Below are positions 34,301 through 46,682 of a stretch of DNA of 64,000 nt, one piece after another. The DNA comes from Panicum virgatum (lineage: Eukaryota; Streptophyta; Magnoliopsida; Poales; Poaceae). The stretch is taken from contig NC_053153.1 of the NCBI RefSeq assembly GCF_016808335.1, positions 19,541,033 through 19,605,032 of the forward strand, written 5' to 3'. Every line of letters begins with the position of its first letter. The first letter of the stretch is position 1. A program made the translations under genes and the position numbers. The notes beneath the pieces were generated by a model. It saw nothing but the letters and a program-made list of their open reading frames with translations. It searched no databases and had not been told where the DNA came from.

Positions 34301-37300
34301 ATTTCGGTTTGATGGCTTCCACACCAACTCCTCTCCTCTGATAGTACAGGTGTGATCAGTATTGCTTGGGATCCTATGAAGCATGAACTCACCAAGCACA
34401 TCGGTGTTGATGCTTCTTAAATGAGATCGCAGGTGCATGATCAGATTGTGGCTCTTCAGTATGTGCCTTCGAGTTTTAGTTTGTGGACTTCTTCATGAAG
34501 GCTCAAAAAAAGGTGCAGCATAGTTATTTTCTTTCCAAACTCAGTGTTGTAGACCCACCATGAGTTTGAGGGGGTGTTAGATGTATATACATCCCTATGT
34601 ATTTTCTCACTTGTAGGGTGCTTTATGCACATTTGTGCAGCACCTTATTTGCCCCTTTGTGGCATTGCAATAGAGTTGCTCATTCCTAACGCAAACAAGT
34701 AGCCTCTCACTCCGGGTTGTCAAAATCCCCAGGCCAACTTATTACCAAATCAACTCTCCTCATATTGTTACAATCTGAAAGCAACTTTTCACAATCTACA
34801 AGCTAAAAGTCTAAAACAAATAGGGCCTTTAGGTAATAAGAAGACCACCCTTTCTCATAAAAAATTAGTAACCGAAACAAATAAGTTTTGCTGGCAGTAC
34901 TTATATCGCCATTAGATGATATTTAGATTTTAAAGTTAGTGTCCTAAAAAGATACTATTTTATTCTATTAATATCCCTGTTGCTCCCCTTCTTTAACACT
35001 AATATAACTGATTAATGAATCTTCAAATTTCGCATGACAACTGCCGACCCATCTTGTTGAAGCCCATTAAATGGATCCACCCCGTATGGCCATAATAGAC
35101 AATAGTATAATGCCTTAGGCACTTTACCAACACAAGTTTAGACGGTAATGGAAAATTGTGTTAATGTAAATGATTTAAAGTAGCTTGCAACTAAAAATGC
35201 TTATACAAGCAACCCACTAATCAGCATAAGAGTATAGTTGTTTATGATTATACGAGACATTTTGCATCATCTTGGAGTTTATCATGTCGTTGAAGCAACC
35301 AAAGGTCAGAATTTATTGGGCAGACAAATATATAGATTACTTAGTGATTTTTTACTTTAACAATGATACTTTGCATACATCTTTAGTTCATCGTGAAGCT
35401 AATAAAACAAATATCAAGTAAAGATGAAAGAATGTACATATCATGTCATATACATAAAACAAATTTGCCATAGCTAGAACTGTTTTATTTGACAAGATGT
35501 CATTCTTTAGTGTTATTTCACAAAATCTTGCTTTAATATTTACAACATAGGTCAAAAACTGAAAATTTCATGAAAAGTTTACCCTAAACCCTAAGCCTAG
35601 GAACACCCGATGCGTAAGGTTGTTGGTCAAGTCTCACCCTTGTTTATGTTTTTTTTTAGAGTATTTTTCTACAGGTGTCCTATGTGTGGGCATGATACAG
35701 GCCCCTAACTGTATCACTTGGGGTTCACCCCTATTTTTGTTCTTAATATACTGATGTGCAGCTCTCCTGCGTGTTCTAAATGATAAGATGGAAACTGTCT
35801 CTAGGTTACAGGGAATATTTCTTACGACGGTTACCAACTTGATGAATTTATACCTGAGAAAACAGCTGCTTATATTAGCCAATATGATTTGCACATACCT
35901 GATATAACAGTAAGGGAAACTTTAGACTTCTCCGTCAAGTGCCAAGGTGTTGGAAGTAGAGCTGGTAATTCCTTCTGCACAAATATTTATCATTATACAA
36001 AACAAGTTCCAAAGTAATAACAATATTATGTTTTTGTTTGTCCAAAGAAATACTTGAGGAAGTGAGCAAAAGGGAGAAGGTGGCCGGGATAATACCCGAT
36101 CATGACATCAATCTGTACATGAAGGTAATATAAGAGTCTCCTTTTAGAAAATAGCGAACAACATCTTATCTGTTTTACTGAGAACACGTACACATGTCAT
36201 GAAAGAAACAGGGCAGTGCCAATGTTGGTGAAAAGGAAAAATCTATGTCTTATATATGTAGTTATGATTAAAACAATCCCTATTCTATTCTTTAGTTTTG
36301 AAATTATGTCTCAAAAAATTCAAAAACTAATTTGCATCATGTAGGCGACCGCAGTTGCAACTTCAGAGAAAAGCCTACAAACAGGCTACATTTTGAAAGT
36401 ACGTATCACTGAAACTTACAAGTTTAGGAGTACGTTGCTGAAATAGTGCTCAAGGAAGAACAATTGTATGCTTAAGCTTTAAAGAAAAGCTCATAATACT
36501 AATTATTTTTTTATAGATCATGGGGCTAGACATATGTGCAGACACTATGGTTGGGGATGCAATGAGAAGAGGAATATCAGGGGGTCAGAAGAAAAGACTA
36601 ACAACAGGTAGTTAAAGCAAATATGGTTAGCCAATATAAACTATTAATTATGACTTAATATTATCTCTTCTATAAGATTGCCACGCAAAGATTTTGCATG
36701 TTTGCAAAACATTCACTTAATATTATTTCACCTGTCTAAACCAGCGGAGATGATCGTTGGACCAGTAAAAGCTTTTTTCATGGATGAAATATCCAATGGT
36801 TTGGATAGCTCTACTACTTTCCAAATAATCAAGTGCTTTCAACAACTAGCAAACATCAATGAATGCACCATGCTTATTTCACTTCTTCAACCAACACCTG
36901 AGGTATTTGATCTATTTGATGACCTAATCCTAATGGCAGAAGGAAAGATTATCTATCATGGCCCTCGAAACGAAGCTCACATTTTTTTTGAGGAATGTGG
37001 CTTCAGATGCCCAGAGAGAAAAGGGATGGCGGACTTTCTCCAAGAGGTATCAAATTATAAATCATAAAAATCATATGAAAAGATAAAACAATATATTCAA
37101 AGGTTTATGATATATTTTCCCTAATTTGTGAATCCTTAGGTATTGTCCATAAAGGACCAAAGGCAGTACTGGTCTGGTACAGATGAATCTTACAGATACA
37201 TTTCTTCTCATCAATTATCGAGCATGTTTAGAAGATATCAGAAACGGAGAAAATTAGAAAAGCCCTCTATACCTCAGAAAAACGAGTTGGGCAAGAAATC

Positions 37301-40300
37301 TTTATCATTCAATAAGTATTCACTACCAAAATTAGAACTGTTCAAAGCATGTGGAGCAAGGGAAGCACTCTTGATCAAAAGGAGTATGTCTGTTTATGCA
37401 TTCAAAACTATGCAGGTTATACTAATCACAAAAGTTATTTGTACAAAATGCAATAGCCATAGTCTCTTTGTTCAATTACATGAATATAAACTAATTTTAC
37501 TCATTTATGCAGCTCTCCACTATTGCAATCATTACAATGTTTGTATTCTTTCGAAGTCATATGACAACAGATTTAACACATGCTAATTACTACATGGGAG
37601 CATTATATTATTCCATCATTATCATTATTCTAAATGGCATACCAGAGATGAGCATGCAGATTGCTAGACTGCCAAGTTTCTATAAGCAAAAAAACTATCA
37701 TTTTTATCCTTCGTGGGCATATGCAATACCTGCATCGATCATGAAGGTCCCTATCTCCTTACTAGACTCATTTGTATGGATATGCATCACTTATTATGGT
37801 ATTGGTTACACATCTACAACTTCCAGGTAAATCTTTATGAAAAAAAAATCTCAAATTTGCATTCATATGAACTAATTTGGAATTTGACTAACTGCAAAAC
37901 TCTTTCTTTCAAGCCACTGCCAGGTTCTTCTGCCAGTTTCTGATATTTTCTCTTCTCCATCAATCATTAACATCATTGTACCGATTTATTGCTGCTCATT
38001 TCCAAACACATATTATATGTTTCTTCTACACATTTGTATCCCTAACATTCTTCCTAGCGTTTGGAGGCTTCATTCTTCCCAAACGTAAGACAAATATCAT
38101 CATTGAAAAGTATATTTACAAAGCATATATATCATTTAGCACTTATTTTATATGCTACCGTTGTGTCCCAGCCTCTATGCCAGGATGGTTAAGCTGGGGA
38201 TTTTGGATGTCTCCATTGACCTATGCAGAAATCAGCACAGCCTTAAATGAATTCCTTGCACCAAGATGGCAAATGGTGAAATATCTTCTCAGATAAAAAA
38301 ATGTGATGAATTTGCTGCTACCAAGCATTCAACATTCTCATTATTTTTTTTTCAGGAAACTATGCAAAATAAAACAATAGGGAACCAAATTTTGATTAAC
38401 CATGGCCTCTACTACAGTTGGCACTTTTATTGGATATCTGTTGGAGCCCTTATTGGATTCATCATTTTGTTTTACATAGCTTTTGGACTAGCACTAGCTT
38501 ATAGAAGGCGTAAGTTCACTACAGAAAGTGTAAAGGATACCGCCATAATTTTTATTTGTTTTAAAAAGAAATCATGCTTCTACTTGTTTCAGCTATAGAA
38601 GCGTATCATGGAAGCATTCCTAGGAAGTTCTTTGCTAAAGTGCAGGAAGAAGAGATCAATATCCAAAAAGAATCCACTAATCATGCAAACATGACCCAAG
38701 AAGGTAATCCCATCAACCACCATCCTGCTTCTCCTCCCTCCTCAATAGCATAGTAGGCGAGAGTCTACTGAAATGACTACATTGATATTACTAAGATACC
38801 ATAGTACAATAAAAATATGCAAAAACTTCTCAACAAAAATATGAGACTAGTAGAGTTTTCTCTCAAAACCAAAATCCATTCTAATACGTAATCACCTACA
38901 ATTTCATCTTCTTGCAGCAAAGCTGGCTATGCCTACTATGCAACTTGCACTTACGTTCCGCAATCTCAACTACTATGTTGACACACCATCGGTAAATTTG
39001 GAAAGACTCACCTTCAAATGTTCCATTGTTTCTTTAGTGCTTGCCTACTTTTTACTTGAAGGAGTATAAAAATTGTACCCTTGTTGTAGGGAATGCTGAA
39101 ACATGGCCACTTAGAAAAAAGAATTCAACTATTAAACAGTGTCACCGGTGCATTCCGTCCTGGTGTTCTTTCTGCATTAATGGGTGTTAGTGGAGCTGGG
39201 AAGACAACTCTACTAGATGTATTGGCAGGAAGGAAAACTGGAGGTTATACTGAAGGAGACATAAGAATAGGCGGGCATACCAAGGTGCAAGAAACATTTG
39301 TCAGAATATTAGGTTATTGTGAGCAAGTTGACATACATTCTCCACAGCTTACAGTTGAAGAATCTGTAGCTTATTCAGCTTGGCTTCGCTTGCCTGCACA
39401 GGTTGATGAAAAAACAAGATACGTACGTCCCCTAGAACATCACACAACATATTAAAGCTTTTGATAACAATGCAATTTGATATTGCCGTATAGATAGGGG
39501 AGTGGAAAATAACAGAAGGTTTCATGAGTAATTTACATTCTTTTCATTTTGCATGTAACATGCAGGAATTTGTGGATGAAGTACTCAAAATTGTTGAGTT
39601 AGATGACATAAAAGACGCTTTAGTCGGGAGGCCAGGAATAAATGGATTATCCTTGGAGCAGAGGAAAAGGTTAACAGTTGCAATCGAACTAGTTTCAAAC
39701 CCATCAGTCATATTAATGGATGAACCAACAACAGGATTAGATGCTAGATCAGCAGCCATTGTCATACGTGCGGTGAAAAATATTTCTGAAACAGGAAGGA
39801 CAGTTGTATGTACAATCCATCAGCCTAGCACTGAAATTTTTGAGGCATTTGACGAGGTATTTTACTTTTTGCAAAATATTCCAAACTTTCAAATGATCTA
39901 CATCAATCCAATTTACAGCTAATAATTTGTATAAGAAAAAATGAGCCCTCATGATAATATCAGGAACTATCGATATCTAGTTTTTCAAAGGAACACTTCA
40001 CCTTTCATATAGCATATATTGTCTCCAGGGGCAATGCCACATTTAGTTTCCCTGGTGCATTAGCACCAAGATACATTTATTTTTAGCTACCAAATAAGCT
40101 AAAATTTACCATATAATCTAGAGAAAATTTGTTAGTCACTTGAGCCATGCACCATGGTTTATTTAGCGACGACTTCACCTCATCTCCATTTATTCAATTC
40201 AATGTTTTAGAAAATGGTAAGTGTTATGCGCACCCTACCGGTCAATGCTTAAGCTGTATGCAACTACTGAAGAGGTTTATGCAATTAAACAAAAATAAAG

Positions 40301-43300
40301 CTTTATTACAATGTTGTAGAGTGAATACTATTTTTCTAAGTTCATCGATTTTGTACAAACAAAGAGGTTTATGCAATTAAAAAAAATAAAGCTTTATTAC
40401 AATGTTGTAGAGTAAATAATATTTTTCTAAGTTTATCGATTTTGTACAAACAAATTCTTACAAATTGTATATCATCTTGCACTTATCAGTTGCATCGTTC
40501 CATATTGCCAAATCTCAAATGGACTACTTTAATAAACTACATTGATTATCATGCAATACTTCTTTTCATAAGCTCAACCTTACATCATGAAAGGCAATGC
40601 ATAGAGTGTTAGTGAATATGTCACACGTGCAGGAAAATGATAACATTTAGCTACATAAGAAATTATATAGCAGACAATTGACTTCTGGACTAGTTAAACT
40701 TGATTGTATAAGCTAATAGGCAGCTGATTAAACTTGCACATGCACGGAAAATGTTCATGGCAACATCGCAACACTGAAACGAAAATGGTCAAAAAAACAA
40801 CAGTCATAAAAGAAATATAAGTGGTATAGATAAAATAATGTGTCAACTTCTCAATCTTATTTTCTCATTTCTTAAAGCATCAAAATGCATGTAAAGAGAA
40901 ATGCTTGGTAGTGCTTATTTCCAATTTCTATTTCCACTACAAGAAGATTTTTCTTTACATGGCTGCTAGAAAAAATTTTCCTTATTGAATTGTTTAAATA
41001 TTTTTGTGCAGCTTATATTAATGAAAAATGGCGGGAAAATAATCTACAGTGGCCCAATAGGAGAGCAATCTTGCAAAGTGATTGAGTACTTTGAGGTTAA
41101 TATTTCTCCAAATGATTCCTTGTAGTGTGTTGATTCTTAACTATCCTTCATTTTTATCTTTTTCCAATTCAAATAAAATAACGGATTTGCAGAGTGACTC
41201 CAGGATTCTTGATTATATGCAATTGCATATAAAAAAACTTTTCTAAGTGGTTTTTGAAAAAATGGACAAAAATGGGTACCCAGACAACAACAACAATGAC
41301 ACCAGTTTCCGGTGGCTTTTCATTTCACATAACAGTAATCCTACAAATTTGGCATATTTGAAGTCGTTTGTATTCACTATGTAACTTGGCTCACAGCTCA
41401 CAAGAAAAGCAGAACTATAGCAATTTTTGTGCTTCCAGCCCTGCATTTTGCATGTTAAAATTGATAACTAAATGTTTTATATCAGTATGTCATTGGGGCG
41501 TAGTGATATGTAATTAATAGCATGGTAATTTTTGTCGCAAATGTGCATTTGTGGATAGTAGTGTCGTGCTAGTGTTTTTAGACAAACCGTGATTCATGAC
41601 AACACGTGTTATATCCGAATGTGTCCTTGCACATCATATTACTATGGAAAGTCGGTCAAACTAATAATTATGAAAATACATACCCAAATTTGTGAAGAGG
41701 CCTTAAACTGGATGGTGGGGGTGTGCAAATTAAACATACACACATAACACCAACTGAGTGAGGTTCAATTCCCGGTAACAGAAGGAATTAATGGAGTGGT
41801 CTACTTCCTTGTGCCAATAGAAAATTTCCGGTGTCCCCAAAATAGAGAGAAATCGCAACCCTGCTACTTGGATAATGGATGTAACATCAGTATCCATGGA
41901 GTTTCAACTCGGCATAGACTTCGCAAGTGCCTACAAAGAATCGCCACTGCACAGGTATGATCGCATTTGATAATCAACAAGGAACAAATATATGCCTAAA
42001 ATAACCTAGATACTGTAAAAGATTATATCAACAAAATATCTCATGTGAACTTACAAAAAGGATAATAATATTTTTCCATGCAGGGATAGGCAAGAGCTTG
42101 TTGAGCAACTAAGTAACCCACTACCGAATTCAGAAAACCTATGTTTCTCCTATCGTTTCCCACAGAATCGATGGAGGCAATTTAAAGCTTGCTTATGGAA
42201 ACAGAATATAACCTACTGGAGAAGCCCTCAATATAATCTGAATCGTATGGTGATGACATTAGTGATAGCATTGACCTTCATAGTATTGTACTGGAGGCAT
42301 GCAAAGATATTGTAAGTCCACATCCCACTTTCGTTTTTTCAGTTTTTACATAATAGGGGATACGACCATGGTCCTATGCTGTTGAGCAATTTTGAATATG
42401 ATTAACAGATCATAAAGGTATGTCACAGATTCAATAGGCTAACTGTTAATGTCTCCTTGTTCCGTTCAAGAAATAATGAGCAGGATCTATTCAATGTTCT
42501 TGGTGCAATGTATCTGGGGGTTATACAACTTGGCGTTTACAATGACCAGTCAATTATACCATTTAGTACAATGGAGCGCATTGTAATGTATCGTGAGAAA
42601 TTTGCAGGAATGTACTCTTCCTGGGCATATTCATTTGCACAGGTCAGAAGTCGAATAATGACCACACATTTCTAAGCATAGAAAACTCTATCATGCAAGA
42701 ACTAATCAAATTTCTTTACCTTCTACAGGCTGTAATAGAGATTCCCTATGCCTTTATCCAAGCATTACTCTATACAATCATCGTCTACCCAACAATTGGC
42801 TATTATTGGACAGCATACAAACTCCTATGGTTCCTCTACACTACCTTTTGCTCAATTCTTTCCTTCCTTTATGTTGGATTGCTGCTTGTTTCAGTAACCC
42901 CAAATGTGCAAGTAGCCACCATATTGGGATCATTTTTCAACACACTACAGACACTATTTTCAGGATTTATTTTACCTGCACCTGTAAGTCTGGATCTCTG
43001 CTTATTACAAATGTGATAATATAGCTTATATTTTTAAAATTTAAACATTTAGGGAAATATGATCATAGAAGTGCAAGTTTGATAACTATGTTCTCACATA
43101 AAGCTAAGATGGACATACTACATATCAAGTGGAACATGCATTTGTTGTGATTCTAATGATCCTAGAAGAGATCTTCTAGACATGCAAACCCTATTTCAAA
43201 CTCACATGGTCCTGCAGTTTATATAGAGCAATTATTACCTCCAATCTGTACATGTCAAATCTTATGTGCATATTTGTCTACAAAAGTGCATGCATATGTA

Positions 43301-44461
43301 TTAATACAAATATATTACAATAGTGAAACTTGAATTTTAGAGATATCGTTAATGTCCAAAATAAAATGTTTTTGTGCCCCAAGATAATATATAGCAATAT
43401 TTTTATTGTAAACCTATTGACATCATCTTAATATTGCTAATCTAGATAGCTAGGAAAAAATTAGTTATCAAAATTATTTAAGCTTAACTATGTGAATGGA
43501 GCGATGAAACATACTGAAGAAGTTATACTCCACTAGTATCATGATTATAGGAAATGCATTTGCCAACCTAACACACAATTAGTAGCACTTTGAATTAGTG
43601 GTTTATCATTGTAATAAAATATGATATTCATAGTACCAATTCTCCAACATTTGGCATGTAAACATCAATCTTGAATTCAAATTAGATGTCCCAACAAGAA
43701 ACATGTATGATACCACTCTATAACTATTGCTCTGAGCAGACATTCACAATGTTAAAAGTTAATCATATCTTGTGAATATTCTAATTGAGTTCTACAAGGT
43801 CAATGATTGCTATACCTTTTAACACATCCTTCCTAATTTACTAAGGAGTTGTAGTAACTTTGAAAGTTCTAGCCTACCAATAATATTGTATTCAGGAAAC
43901 ATCAACACATTCAGTAATAATTTAGCAGCAACTAATATACACTAAGAAAATCAGAATGAATGTAAGATACATCTGAGTGATTATCTTTTGCAATGCTCAA
44001 ATGTATCCCCAGCAGAAGACAGATATTATCCTTTGTAAACTATTTTTTCTAATTCATTTCACGTGAAGATTATACACCAAATATGAAAAAAAACTACTTG
44101 AATTTATAGATGAAAACATTTTTTTCTCAGTCAGGTGTTACTTTATGTTCTGTATGAGGAAGGCATTAACATTCAGTTAAATATTTCTTTACAGCAATTC
44201 CCAAAGTGGTGGATCTGGCTCTATTACCTTACCCCTACATCTTGGATACTCAATTCGCTATTGACCTCCCAGTATGGAAACATAAATAAAGAAGTCAAAG
44301 TATTTGGAGAAACCAAAACTATTGCTGTTTTCTTGAATGACTATTTTGGGTTTCATCAAGACAGGTTGAGCATGGTAGCTGTAGCTATCACTGCTTTCCC
44401 TATTGTATTGATTATCCTTTACTCTCTATCAGTTGAAAAATTGAACTTCCAAAAGAGGTAA
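31397..44461 (+). CDS. Full-size ABCG transporter (PDR type), 24 exons, complete
   Basis: Plasma-membrane ATP-driven exporter of the pleiotropic drug resistance family, 1410 residues. Exons: 31397-31692, 31779-31902, 33176-33261, 33740-33824, 35805-35964, 36048-36124, 36345-36398, 36517-36607, 36745-37046, 37140-37415, 37513-37826, 37924-38084, 38172-38275, 38356-38509, 38593-38703, 38918-38991, 39090-39422, 39566-39856, 41012-41095, 41821-41954, 42084-42311, 42471-42642, 42729-42983, 44195-44461. All phases match without a stop. NBD1: Walker [10 protein letters not shown] (about 175), signature [11 protein letters not shown] (about 313), Walker B AFFMDE (about 335). A first membrane domain follows (about 510-760). 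NBD2: GVSGAGKTT (about 856), [23 protein letters not shown] second membrane domain runs to the C terminus. The reversed NBD-TMD order and length are diagnostic. Intron 1 has a GC donor. Start: ATG 31397 is the first in frame. Substrates in this family include terpenoids, hormones and cuticular precursors; this one's is unknown. Confidence 0.95.
31693..31778 (+). other. GC-AG intron 1 of the ABCG gene
   Basis: The only junction that keeps the frame (..RIER / [10 protein letters not shown]..) has donor AG/GCAGGC and acceptor TTGACAG. The GT donor nearest by (31710) would shift the frame. GC-AG introns are a minority class in plants. Confidence 0.75.
34280..34695 (+). mobile_element. 3' end of a Copia retrotransposon in ABCG intron 4
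   Basis: Decayed RNase H frame: [23 protein letters not shown], then [13 protein letters not shown] with stops between. A polypurine tract (gagtttgaggggg) and a short LTR-like piece starting tgttagatgtatata at about 34575 follow. The end near 34691 (cctaacg) mirrors the start. The preceding GC-rich stretch 33985-34260 has no match I recognise. Confidence 0.7.
40271..40454. repeat. 92-bp tandem duplication in ABCG intron 18
   Basis: The block starting agaggtttatgcaattaa at 40271 recurs at 40363 with few changes, through ttgtacaaacaaa. Confidence 0.88.
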
Positions 44462-45202
44462 ACATTTTCCAGCATACATTTGAAATTGTGCGCGTATGGA
44501 AAAGAACGGAACTTGTGTAACAATCATTCAAGTGATAAAAGAATAATTACATATATTTGTTATTTTGATAATATTTGAGGATTATTACTCTTGGTCCATC
44601 CACCTGCACTAAAGCAGCAATCATGTCCACTGCGCTCCAAGTTTCCTCGAAATTTCCTCAAAATAAAAAACAAAGCATGTATAGATACTGCTATTCCCTC
44701 GACTATGTGTTGCAAAATCAGGAGCTACTCTAACCAGATAAAAATAGGAGAACTCACGCACGAATTTGATGAAATCCTAGATGCAAAAGTCGAGCGACTA
44801 TTTCTTCAGCTACGCATGTTATTCTAGGTAATGAAATCTACAGGTAGCTTACGAGATACAACACCATCTGATCGCAAATGTAATATATGTATGTCGCCCA
44901 CGTAGGGATCGACCGTGAAGCAAAAGAGATCGAGCATAAGGCTGCGGAGAATTTACCTCACTGGTTCGCCTACCTTTGCGGCGGTACCACGGTCCCCTCC
45001 GCCTACCCTCCTCTCCTCCATCCCATCAGGAAATACGCCACCAAACGAGCTGAACAGGGACTGGAACCGCAGCGCCAGACCCACGCGCGGAGCATTTCTT
45101 CGGGGCGACTGGGTGGAGGTTCCCCCGCACCATGAGGAATGGGATGGGTTGACGAGAAGAGGCTGTCATCGACTACGAGGCCAAGGCACGCTCCAAGCAG
45201 TA
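44462..45202. other. Region downstream of the ABCG gene
   Basis: ABCG 3' UTR followed by intergenic sequence. Short open frames at 44887-45170 show no domain. Confidence 0.45.
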
Positions 45203-45362
45203 CAACAACATAGTCTTTTTTCCCAAACAAGTTGGGATAGACTAGAGATGAAACCCGAAAAAAATAAGTTCAAGGTTCAGTCACATTGATAGCTAGTCTC
45301 CAAGCGCTCCTATCCAAAGCTATCTCTTTATATTCCAATCCTTAAGGTCTCTCTTAAGGTTC
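45203..45362 (-). mobile_element. 5'-truncated LINE insertion with 19-bp target duplication
   Basis: Minus-strand text ends cccaacttgtttgggaa.. then gttgttg, the usual plant L1 tail. The perfect direct repeat aggcacgctccaagcagta flanks it at 45184-45202 and 45363-45381. 160 bp. Confidence 0.85.
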
Positions 45363-45381
45363 AGGCACGCTCCAAGCAGTA

Positions 45382-45893
45382 GGAAAGGATAAAAGTCTTC
45401 CGTCCAAAATCGGGTAATTTAACTATTTGTTATCTTTATTAGTTGCGCCTGCTCGTCCAAAATTCGGTTCTATTTTATGGATGGCAAACAAGCAAGTGCA
45501 ATCCGTAAAGATGGCAAATAGTTAAATTACTCTCCAAAATCCCTTTGGAATCCATTTAGTTCAAACTAATCGTTTGAAAACTACTGACGTCCAAGATTTG
45601 CTTTTGTATTCATGTCACCCTGATAGAAAATTTCCGCAAAAGAACGAAGATATAAAATGCTAATCATTGGCTTGCCATTCGAGTTACTCGGCAGTACTTT
45701 GACCGAGCGGCGTACCGACTGACTACGGCGGCAGGCCCACAGCTAAGTCCAACCAAAGCAGACCAGTTCCGGTGACCCTTTCCACACGTGTGTGTCCACA
45801 TCGCACCAGCCATCACACGTTCTCCCCGTTCGCGTAGGACCAAAGGTGCTTCCGTTCCATGGTCCTCCGATCCGCTCCGCCTGTCAAAGCGAT
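45382..45893. other. Upstream region of the SAUR gene
   Basis: Intergenic; no gene recognised. It ends in the SAUR core promoter. Confidence 0.4.
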
Positions 45894-45904
45894 GCATATA
45901 TAAC
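45894..45904 (+). promoter_or_regulatory. TATA box of the SAUR gene
   Basis: gcatatataac about 150 bp upstream of ATG 46050, leaving a 5' UTR of about 120 bp. Confidence 0.75.
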
Positions 45905-46049
45905 CCACCTCCACGCAGCGTCTGCACTCACGCCTTCCACTCATCGGAAAACCAAAGCATCGGCAGCAAGTGTCCAGCTGATCAATTCATCGATCACACC
46001 GAGGCATTCTACTTCTACCCTGCAAAGCTCCGATCCACGAGCACCAGCG

Positions 46050-46358
46050 ATGGCGTCGGTTCGGGGATCGGTGAAGGGGAGCCCGAGTCCGTCGCGGCAG
46101 GTCCTCGCCTTGCTGCCCGGCGACGGCGGGAGGGTCCCGAGAGGCTACGTGCCCATGGTGCTCGTCGGCGACGACGAGGGAGACGGCGAGGAGCGGCGGA
46201 TCATGGTGCGCGTCGAGATGCTCGGGGAGCCGTGCATGGCGGCCGTTCTGGAGATGGCCGCGCAGCAGTTCGGGTACGGCCAGCGAGGCATGCTCAGGAT
46301 CCCCTGCGGCGCCGGCCGGTTCCAGCAGATGGTCGGCGTCGCGTGCGAAGCTAGATAG
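46050..46358 (+). CDS. SAUR-type small auxin-responsive protein
   Basis: A 102-residue intronless protein. A short serine- and basic-rich N terminus precedes the SAUR core: VPRGYVPMVLVGDD (about residues 29-42), RIMVRVEMLGEPCMAAVLEMAAQQFGYG, and the closing GMLRIPCGAGRFQQMV. SAURs bind and inhibit PP2C.D phosphatases at the plasma membrane, thereby keeping the proton pump active and promoting cell expansion; many are induced by auxin. Length, single exon and strong GC bias are typical for grass SAURs. ATG 46050 is chosen because it directly precedes the conserved part and has good context (gcgATGG). The overlapping +1 frame upstream has no domain. Confidence 0.9.
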   Translation: MASVRGSVKGSPSPSRQVLALLPGDGGRVPRGYVPMVLVGDDEGDGEERRIMVRVEMLGEPCMAAVLEMAAQQFGYGQRGMLRIPCGAGRFQQMVGVACEAR

Positions 46359-46646
46359 GAGTAGACCAGATGTACAGACGCACGCATTCGTGCTGCTGAA
46401 TCTGTTTATTCTTTGGTTCAAATCTCTTCCGGTCCTCGCGGTGTACAGATGGAAAGAATCTGCATATATATAGATTACCATGGATTCGTTTTCATCTCCC
46501 AAGCTTGCGTGTAAATGTTGGTACAACTCACTGATTCCAGAAGAGATTTGCGAAGCGAAATCGTGAGGCGGGATTATCCTATCCCATAGATACATCAGAA
46601 AATGAACTCAAGAAAAATACAGCAAAAAGGAGAAAGAATGCTACAA

Positions 46647-46662
46647 GGGGGGGGGGGGGGGG
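46647..46662. repeat. Poly-G run (16 nt)
   Basis: An uninterrupted G tract just downstream of the plastid S5 stop codon; it would be C16 in that gene's 3' UTR if transcribed. Confidence 0.9.
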
Positions 46663-46682
46663 TTAGTTTGAAAGTGTTTCTG

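Noticed and set aside
45788..46354. 188-residue frame overlapping the SAUR gene in another phase
   Set aside because: No domain and arginine-rich; the SAUR motifs are in the other frame, beginning at ATG 46050.
46647..46662. Poly-G run as a sequencing gap or regulatory signal
   Set aside because: A homopolymer of this size is ordinary in grass DNA; listed as a repeat only.
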